From the NCBI RefSeq assembly GCF_036370855.1, contig NC_088099.1:24829501-24893500 (forward strand): a stretch of DNA of 64,000 bases. The letters run 5' to 3'. The DNA is from Dromaius novaehollandiae. Lineage: Eukaryota > Chordata > Aves > Casuariiformes > Dromaiidae. The notes beneath the pieces are model-generated. The model was not told the DNA's origin. It was given only the letters and a program-made list of their open reading frames with translations, and did no database searches. The translations under genes were made by a program, and so were the position numbers. Shown here piece by piece: positions 53,815-64,000 of the stretch (position 1 is its first letter; each line of letters opens with the position of its first letter).

Positions 53815-53925
53815 AGGATAGTTTAGGTAGCACAGTGGTTTAACGGGTGTGAACATCTCAAACTTAAGTTCCATAATTCTTTGCTGAAGACTGGCAAATC
53901 ACTTCTCTGTCACTGAGTTTCCTAA
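53815..53925 (+). repeat. MIR-like ancient SINE relic
   Basis: GGTAGCACAGTGGTTTAACG is box-A-like (compare TAGTGGTTAAGAGC in MIR). Further on, GACTGGCAAATCACTTCTCT and GTCACTGAGTTTCCTAAAAA match the order GGGCAAGTCACTTAACCTCTCTGTGCCTCAGTTTCCTCATC of the MIR core. The anticodon-to-box-B part is degenerate. Confidence 0.55.
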
Positions 53926-56900
53926 AAAAGAAAAAAAAAAGATTGTTTTTGCTAAAGTGAAAAAAGACTGGATTTCTAAGGGATGGACCTCACTGGAGCA
54001 GGAAAAAGAGAAAAACAAGGCAGGAAATGAATTGGTTTAAGGTCTTAACATTTTAAACATTTATACATATATTTCTATGTTATTCATATGCCTGCATTTG
54101 TATATAGACACCAGATACATACATACATATATATATATATTACATATACATAGAATAAAGTGCTTTTTATTTGTCTATGTACATTTATTCCAGATCTTAG
54201 TATTATTTGGTTTCTTCCTGATTCCTGAAAAAAGGAAGCACATACTAGATTTTTTTCCTGGCACTTCAGCAGACTTTATATTCAGTTATTTCTTCTTCTG
54301 TTCATACTAAAGAGTTGTTTTCTCCTTGACATCTTCTGGCTGGATGGGTTTAGTGAACTGCCACACTAAATGGTCCACTCCATACAGAACCTCTCCATAG
54401 TTACTTGCTGCCCCTATCTTAGGACCAGAATATATATAGTTTCCAGCTCAATTATTTTTATCCAACTTGTGTTATCTCAAGCATTCACCCTCAACCCTCT
54501 CTTCTTCCCAAGCTGAATTCTCATTCACTTTGTGAAAAGTAACATGACAACATCCTGATAAATGTGACTTCAGAGTCCTGTGTAAACTATACATAATCTG
54601 TGTCAATTAACAGACCTTAAAGGCTGAAGACTTAGCCAGAGAAAAGCTAACACATATGTGTTGACAATCTGTGGGTGTCTTATTGCAATGCTAGCACAAG
54701 AAAGCAAAGGAGATACTAACATGCCAAGGTAAAGCTGTCAATGAAAGTCACTGTGGGTGTTGCCGTGCATATTAGCACACAACCAGTGTGAGCATGTAGG
54801 TATGTTCCTTGTGGCAGGGTGATACAAACTACCATTGCAGATAATACCAGGAAAAAGGACACATTTTCACTCCACCAGTGACAAAATCTATATGAAGGAA
54901 GTTGCCTTCATTATTCCTTCATACTCACTTCAGAAGATGCAGAGAAACCTGGCTTAGAGACATGGGGACCTTGGGATGGGCTGTCCATGGAGCCCTGCCA
55001 TCCGGCTCCCTCTGCTCTTGCTAGGCTGCTTCATTAAAACAAATTAGTATTAACAGGAAAAGGGATTCACAGCTGTGGTCATGTTGGTTATTGAAGTTAA
55101 TGTATCTGTGGCTGAAATGTACTCTTTGACAGCCTCTCTGGCCACCTCCAGATATCACAGCAATCTAGGGAGGGGACAATGCCGGTACTCAGGGACTTCT
55201 AGGCTCTCCTCTTCATACCATGGCTAAGCTATGGTGGGGGAAACATGGCTTAAACAATATTTTCCTTCTCTTTAAGTCCTTTTAAAGTCATTTGAAAATA
55301 GCTGGTTCCAGTTAATATTCAATTCTAGTTCCTAATAATAAAATACAATTTTATTCAGCTTTTAGATATCAAGCCCCCTAGCACATTCAGTGCTAACCCC
55401 AGGAGAACAGACTGATGACCATCAACGAACAATGAAAAATGTGAGTCACCTCTCTTGCAGATGTCCAGCAAGTAATTAAAGTTTTGGTGGGATTCAGCAG
55501 TAGGAAAATGTAATAAAAAGACATGATTTGAAATGCAGACTGTATTCTTTCCTTAGAAAGAGATTGATATATTAAATATTTATGCAAACATAATAAATTG
55601 GCAAGTGAATGAAAACATCACAACATCTTCATCCCTTTCGCTTATCATCTTCCTGAAAAACAGAATTTGCTACAAAAATAGAATTGGAAATCTGAAATAT
55701 AACTCACACATCAGCGGCTACTTCACATTATTCTTTCTATACCTTTTCTAATTTAGGTTAAAAATACAGCTTACAATAAGAAGGAACCAATGAATACTAT
55801 TTCTGAATATAAAATGCAAGATATCTTTACGTCACTGGGCACTTATACTCTGGAACTACTGAGCTCTTGTTAATACAAGATTAAGGTCTTATTTGTATTA
55901 CTGACCTATAGATTTAAGTGAATGGCATATCCAGCAACCTTCTGAAAATAATGGAACACTTCTTGCTTATTTTTAACTGATTATGAAATCATCATTCTTC
56001 CCCAGTATCACCTAGTAATACTTAGCATTATTCTTTGTGACTATGGTTGCACTACTGAGTAATTCCCACAATAAATCTGAAGTAAACATTATATTGCCTT
56101 TTTTAGTGATAGAGATACTAATGCAGAGAGGTTGCTGAATGTCACATAAGATATATATCAAAGAAAAGTTAGAGTTCAGATACTTGAATGAGATTCTTGT
56201 TCAGCTATATGACTTTCTCAAAGCCAGTGGAGTGAGAGGCCTATAAGAAAAGTAGGGCATGACTTGTAACTCTTCACAGATGTACACACATACACACACT
56301 TTGGTTTGATCATCATGCAGATTGCTGTATTTGCTGGCTGCACGGTTAATAGCACGTTGTAGATATAAAGTTGTTATTCAGCATTTAGACATTCCACAAA
56401 GCTCTATCCTAAGTAAAATGGTGTCATTGATACTGCACTGATACTGACCAAAGAGTAGAATAACTTAGCCATCAATGTTTCAAGAGTATAAACCTTTACA
56501 GATTCAAGTTTTGGTAACAGAAAGCTGCTATGTAAGTGAGCAAGATTCACAAGAGGAATGTAACTACCATTTAGATAAAAAGAGGCAGTCTGGAATTAGA
56601 AAGGTTTGGATAACCAGTATTACACACACACAGAATAAAATAGAGAAGGACTAGTATAATCCAAAGAAATTCAAAGAATAAAGGCCGATATAACAAAGCT
56701 TTTAGTAATATCTACTTGGGAAAAAAATACAAATGGTATCTTTCAAGATTCAGGAAAAAAAGTTGTTTACAGAGCAGAGATTTGTAATAGCTGTTTCACT
56801 GAGAGCAAAGTAAAGAATTATTACAGAGACCAGCTCAGCTTATAATTTTGTACTTGCCAGGAACTGTAAATAAGAGTAAAAATTTACAAAATATGCATGA

Positions 56901-59574
56901 AGATATATGCTACACTGAGAAAAAAAGTCAAACAGGCTAAAATTGATTCACATGATTTACATAAATGTTGATTATTTCTAATATGGCGTTCTAATTTACA
57001 AAGAATTAGGGATATTAGATAATGCCTTCAGTTAGAATGATAAAACAATTAATGATGTAATAGGATATTTCAGGCTGTTGTGTTACGTGGCCATATATGA
57101 ACATACTCAAGAGGTGAAAACTTCTGGAGAAACTCTGTTATCTCAACTGCAAAATTGTCAGTGGTTTCAGTGGGGCAAGAGTCCACTTTTCACGTGAACC
57201 CTGGGGAATGCATTTGAATGAAGATAATTGAAGACTGACATCTGTAGCTCAGTCTACTTATGGCACACTGTATACCCGCTGCAGCAGGGGTTACAGAAAC
57301 AGAGGATGGAATACGTAGTTTAAACAGCCATAATTCAAATATCTGCACATCTTTCCAGTAATAGATTTATAGCTTTAGAATCTCCATTATGGCTGAAAAT
57401 AACATATACTGCAGCTATGCTAAGGCACTGCTGTTAAATGTCAGGCACCTAATTGTGTATTTTTATATCTAAATTGTCTTTCAAATATGTTGAGCTCACT
57501 CACCTTCACCAAGAATTGTGATGAAGGCTGTTTATAAAAATCACATCAGCATTAGGGTATATTCTTACAGGGTTCACTTTGATTCATCTATGTTGGAAAA
57601 CATGTTTCATGTTAACCTAAGTTAAGTAAGAACAACCAGACTGAAATAGTAGTCAGGCTCCGTATCTACACTCCCTCTGTTCTTATGTGATTGCTCTAGT
57701 AAGATATCCAGAGGTGTCTGCCAGAAGATATTCTTTGTGCTCTTTGAATTTTCTCACATTTGGGAGGGATGGGGAAGAATGTCCTTGCTCTTTCAGAGCA
57801 CAGTAAGGGGATTGTGGAAAGACATTCTAGGACTGGGGCACTTGAGTGGATGTAGCCTTTATCCATATTGCAGAATGGTTGCTAGTAGCTGGCAAATCAT
57901 GCTTACCATAGTTTTTACCCATACAGCAGAGTATAACAGAACTTGTGTGGAGACAGAACTCATATTACGAGCAGTACCTGAGTTAGAATTTAAATTAACT
58001 TCATGGGGTAGACAAGGTTTTAAGGATATACTGTACTGTCTAATGCCAGAAAGAAGCATATGAATTAGCTGTTATTAAAAGCAGTATGACTGCATTAATA
58101 TGGTGCTCTGCCATCTGATTTTGAGAATATAATTGTCAGAAGTAGCTGCTTTAGAGCTAGGCTGGGTATTTCAATCTGACACTACATTCTGCAACGAGGA
58201 CAATCCCTACAAAGAGTAATTAGAAAATGCTTACAGATTTTTTTGGCAATAAATGCTAAGTAATCTTTATTAATGATAAAAACCTGTGTAAATTGAAAGG
58301 CAAGATGAACTGGAGAACATTTCATTATTCCAGTCATCATCTCTTAGAGACAGCTGACCTGCTTCTCCACTTCCTTGCATCTTGAAAAGTCACTAACACT
58401 TCTGCAGAGAAAGCATAATGCTCTGAAAGGCAGTATTTCACATCCACTGCGCTCAGCTGAAAATTACTTTATGAGATCTAAAGGAGTGAAGGATTGGACC
58501 CAAATGGAACTACAAATAGTTAAGGCTCATATTTCTATGCGACCTGTGATGAAAGAGAAGAAGGTGCAGCATCTCCAGAGACTTGACAGAACATTCAGGG
58601 AATGTTATAATTAATATCTAATCATTCCATCTGACAACTCTTAATCTCATTTCCTCAAGATTGTGTCCTCCAGATTGTTTATAAATTAGATTGGTGGTCA
58701 TAGTAACTATTCCTCTGAGTTTGCAAAGTGAAGTGAGCCTAAAATGACTGCTACTTTTCACAGCAGGGTCAGCTGAGCACATCATCCTTCTCAGCAGGAT
58801 AAAATAAGTACTGTGTGGTCTACTCTGGGGCAAACCATTTCCCTTTCACACAATCTTAGTAAATGAACTGTGGAAGAATCTATAGGTTTAAGGAGGAAAG
58901 TACTCTCCCTTAACCTACAGTGAAGCTCTTGTGCAGTTTCAGCTTGTCCCGAAGCTTCTCAACAGGTAGCAGACTGGTTTGTCTGTCCATGTAGCTGCAA
59001 CACACAAACGCGCCGCTCCGTTGCATGCAGGCGGTGTGGTTCCTCCCTTACCTCGTAAAAGAACAGCAGCTCCATGGAGCAAAGGACTCGCCACGTCTAT
59101 TCACAACAGAAGAGAAATTAAGGCCTCTGTGCAAGCCACTTTGATGAGCTATAAATTCTCCTTCTGCTCTGAGAAACAACATCATGGAGAAGCTAAAGTT
59201 TTTGAAAGTTCACTGCACTGTTAGACAGAAAAGATGCTTGTCTTTACTTCCAGAACTGCATATTCAGTTTGAGTCAGAAAGTCAAGCTGCAGGCCACAAT
59301 TCAAGCTGAAGATAACACTGTTATCTTAAACAGGATCACAGAGGGCTAATTTCAGAAGGAAATTGTAGTTAATAAAATTTATAAATGATATAAATGATAT
59401 GCCAACAAGAATTAATTCTCAAGTCATTCATACAACTATGACTTGTGGGGGGAAAAATAGCAAAAGCTCATTTTTGCCACCAAATTAATAGTGGTTAACT
59501 TTTTTTCAGTGTGGTAGTGTAATTTCTATAAAGTTGCTTTTCAATGTAAATTTGTATTTCAAAAAAGTCCTTCA
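53926..59574. other. Intergenic DNA, no gene recognised
   Basis: AT-rich, with a (TACA)/(TA) microsatellite at 54113-54143. The largest open frame is 108 codons (57737-58063) and has no recognisable domain. No RNA genes or mobile elements identified. Confidence 0.55.
54113..54143. repeat. TACA/TA microsatellite
   Basis: About three ATAC units followed by an alternating TA run, then TTACATATACATAG. Imperfect, typical simple sequence. Confidence 0.88.
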
Positions 59575-59900
59575 GTCTGTTACTCCGTTCAGGCCTCAAA
59601 GTCTGATGTGTACTGATTCATGTGGCTGTATAAACCTTTATCATCCACAACATCCTTTGGCAAGGAATTCCACAGCTCTATTCTGCATCATGCAAAGAGC
59701 CAACTCCTTTTATTTTGAACTTGGCTCTTATGAGCTTAATTTGAATGCCCCTAGCTTTTTAGATTTGGAAAAGACAGTATTATAGTTAATATAAGGACTT
59801 AAGGTCTGTATGGTTCTTAATATGTTACTTCCAGCTTTGGTTATGCTAGCTTCAGATGTATTTTGTTTTCTCCATAACTTCATGTTTATTCATAAAATAT
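59575..59900 (-). mobile_element. Ancient CR1-like LINE relic
   Basis: In + orientation: CACAACATCCTTTGGCAAGG, AATTCCACAGCTCTATTCTG, then CAACTCCTTTTATTTTGAAC, TGAGCTTAATTTGAATGCCC, CTAGCTTTTTAGATTTGGAA. This follows the reversed 3' region of the old amniote CR1 family (CACAACATCCTCTGGCAAGGAGTTCCACAGG..CTTCCTTTTGTTTTAAACCTG..TAATTTCATTTGGTGCCCCTAGTTCTT..). A weaker continuation (TTTTCTCCATAACTTCATGT near 59866) appears after an inserted AT-rich stretch. It is the same family section as part of the relic at 49.5-50.2 kb but a separate copy. Confidence 0.72.
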
Positions 59901-60659
59901 GTAATAATAGATTTGAATGCACACGCATAATCTAGTTTTATATACTATGCAAAATGTTCATGTTTCATACTAAGACCCTACATGACACTGGAGACACTAT
60001 TTTACATATACAGCCAAAAAGTATTTGACCTCCTTATCTATACAGTCCAGTAGCTAAAGATTTTTTTTTAATTGATGTTAGGTCCACAGAAAGCTAGATC
60101 TTTAGAGGCTAAAATTGGAATGAGCATGGCTTATCACTTTCATTCTCTAAATATCTGAAAACATAGGTTTTTACAGGATTACATGAAAGAATCTGAAATA
60201 TGTCTTATCTACAGCTAAAAATAATCTACTTCGAAGAAATGAAAGATCTGCAGCTGACTACATTGTGTGATTTATTGATTTATTTTTATCGACTTTGTAA
60301 GTAACAGAGCAGAGACAATACTTGTGTACTGATGAAAAGAAGCTGAGTTTGCATAGCCAGATCCGCGATTTATAGCATGTGCATCTTGCAGAAGGGGAAA
60401 AGAACAACCTGTTTTAGTTATTTAGCGGTGGGAGAATACTCGTAATTCTAGGCAAATTATTTAGTTCGTAAATTACACCAGGCACCTAGATTCATGAGCT
60501 GCCGGGGTGGATGACCACGACAGCACCCGAAGTTGGGGGGTTTCGGGGCAGTTGGATCAGCCCTGGGGTGAGCGCAGCATCCGGCGTGGATTTGCGCTCC
60601 CAGTCAAGCGCGGAGGCATCAGCAGGAACCTCTGCAGCTAAGCCGGTACCACAGCTGGC
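59901..60659. other. Transition from AT-rich desert to CpG island
   Basis: The first 550 bases are AT-rich without features. GC content and CpG frequency rise from about 60490, marking the shore of the promoter island. No upstream gene on either strand is recognised. Confidence 0.6.
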
Positions 60660-61320
60660 CGCCGGCAGGCGCTGATCGCTCACCCCGGCACAGCCAGGGC
60701 GGAGGGGCGCGATGCGGCGACCGCGGGGGCCGGGACCGCCCGGCGCGGCGCGGCGGGAAATGGCGGGCAGCCCCGCGGCCCGCCCCCTGCCGGCGGCGAG
60801 GCGAGGCGCCCCGCTCCCTCCCTCCCGCCGCAGCCTGCGGGAGAGCGGGCGAAGGGCGAAGCGGGAGAGAGGCGAGGACAGCTGAGGTGCGGGGAAAGAG
60901 AAAAGGCAGGCGAAAGCCTGCAGAGGAGGCAGCGGAGGGACGTTATTTTCCTGTCATCGAAGGCGGGAAAGTTGGGCGCAGAGGCGCCGCCGCCGCTCCC
61001 CGTGTCCGAGCGGCCGCCCCGCCGCCTTCCCCCGGCCCCCGCCATTCTGCCCACTGCGCCCGGAGCCGCCGGCCGCAGCCCGTCGCCAGCCCGCGGCGGC
61101 GAGGCGCAGCGCCCGCACCCGCCGCCGCCGTGCCCGGCCCGCGGAAGGCGCCGCTCGGGCCCTTCCCTCCTCCGCCCCGTCACACCGCGCGCGCCGCCTC
61201 CCGCCGCGCAGTGAGGTGAGGCGCGGCGGCGGCTGCAGCAGCCGCGCGGCGGGCTCGGCGGCGCGGGCTCTGCGAGGCGGCCGGCTGCATCCGCCACCCG
61301 GGCGGGCGGAGGGAAGAGCC

Positions 61321-61383
61321 ATGGGCGCCGGCCGCCGCCGAGGACCCCCCCTCCGGATTCTGCCCCCCGGTGACCTGGTCTGA
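61321..61383 (+). other. Upstream ORF 1 in the ZNF804B leader (20 codons)
   Basis: ATG at 61321 in a strong context (GAGCCATGG, purine at -3 and G at +4), closed by TGA at 61381-61383 after 20 codons. It is relevant only if transcription starts upstream of it. A strong-context short uORF would be expected to reduce initiation at the main ATG. Confidence 0.45.
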
Positions 61384-61477
61384 GGAGGAGGAGAGGAGGG
61401 GCCGTCGCGTCCGCGGACTGTGCAAGTTGCGCTCTCCCCTTCTTCTTTTCGGGCCCGTCTCGCACCCGCGGAGCAGC

Positions 61478-61582
61478 ATGCGGACTGGCCTCCGCGCTCC
61501 CCCCGATGTGCTCTGGCTGCCGCCGCTGCTGCCGCCTCCAGTGCATCCTGCTGCCGGCAGCACTAACCCGGGCGCTGGATGA
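61478..61582 (+). other. Upstream ORF 2 in the ZNF804B leader (34 codons)
   Basis: ATG at 61478 (context CAGCATGC), 34 leucine/proline-rich codons, stop TGA at 61580-61582. The stop overlaps the next start as ATGA. It lies closer to the main start than uORF 1, so it is more likely to be within the transcript. The peptide has no family I recognise. Confidence 0.45.
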
Positions 61583-61655
61583 GACGGGGTGGGGGGAGAG
61601 CGCTGCTGCGGTTCCGCCCGCTCCTTCATGCTGGCTCCTGCTCCGGCGGGGGTAG

Positions 61656-64000
<2,345 letters not shown>

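Noticed and set aside
57737-58063. 108-codon + strand ORF
   Set aside because: No family resemblance and no splice or poly(A) context.
61180-61629. 149-codon - strand frame and other overlapping frames in the island
   Set aside because: Same compositional artefact; low complexity and no homology recognised.

Overview
The window looks like a stretch of avian (archosaur-type) chromosome. It is about 60 kb of AT-rich, gene-poor intergenic DNA ending in a CpG island that holds the promoter and first coding exon of one recognisable gene. The bird call rests on decayed CR1 LINEs, one with the CR1-type 3' end of two ATTCTGTG octamers, on the low overall repeat density, and on small, very old MIR-like and CR1-like relics. 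Most open frames in the first 60 kb are 60-130 codons long and match no family I recognise. The exceptions are frames inside CR1 copies.

Layout. 1-4.43 kb: intergenic. 4.43-6.60 kb: 5'-truncated, frameshifted CR1 on the + strand, carrying the end of the endonuclease-to-RT linker, the RT domain and an intact 3' end. 6.6-26.4 kb: intergenic, with a strong short hairpin at 14.15 kb and an A25 tract at 14.3 kb. 26.4-27.8 kb: CR1 on the - strand that keeps the start of ORF2 but lacks RT and 3' end. 28.6-31.6 kb: tRNA-like SINE relic, a 33-bp tandem duplication, a TG microsatellite and a MIR-like relic. 31.6-48.9 kb: intergenic, with a polyadenylation-like AATAAA plus A22 at 37.5 kb, a pair of AP-1/MARE motifs at 37.7 kb and a SINE-tail relic at 43.5 kb. 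48.98-50.24 kb: two adjacent CR1 relics of different age, both on the - strand. 53.8 kb: MIR-like relic. 59.6-59.9 kb: another ancient CR1 relic.

60.66-62.78 kb is a CpG island. It contains the TATA-less promoter and 5' leader (with three upstream AUG frames) of ZNF804B, its exon 1 (36 codons from the ATG at 61761, donor GT at 61869), and the start of intron 1 with a perfect 61-bp minisatellite. The rest of ZNF804B, including its C2H2 zinc finger, lies beyond the window. Exon 1 is the only confident protein-coding sequence here.

I found no evidence of a new multi-gene system. The observations I would check first are the short hairpin at 14151-14218 (possible miRNA precursor or tiny MITE), the chained upstream ORFs in the ZNF804B leader, and the intron-1 minisatellite that repeats a YY1-like and a GC-box motif.
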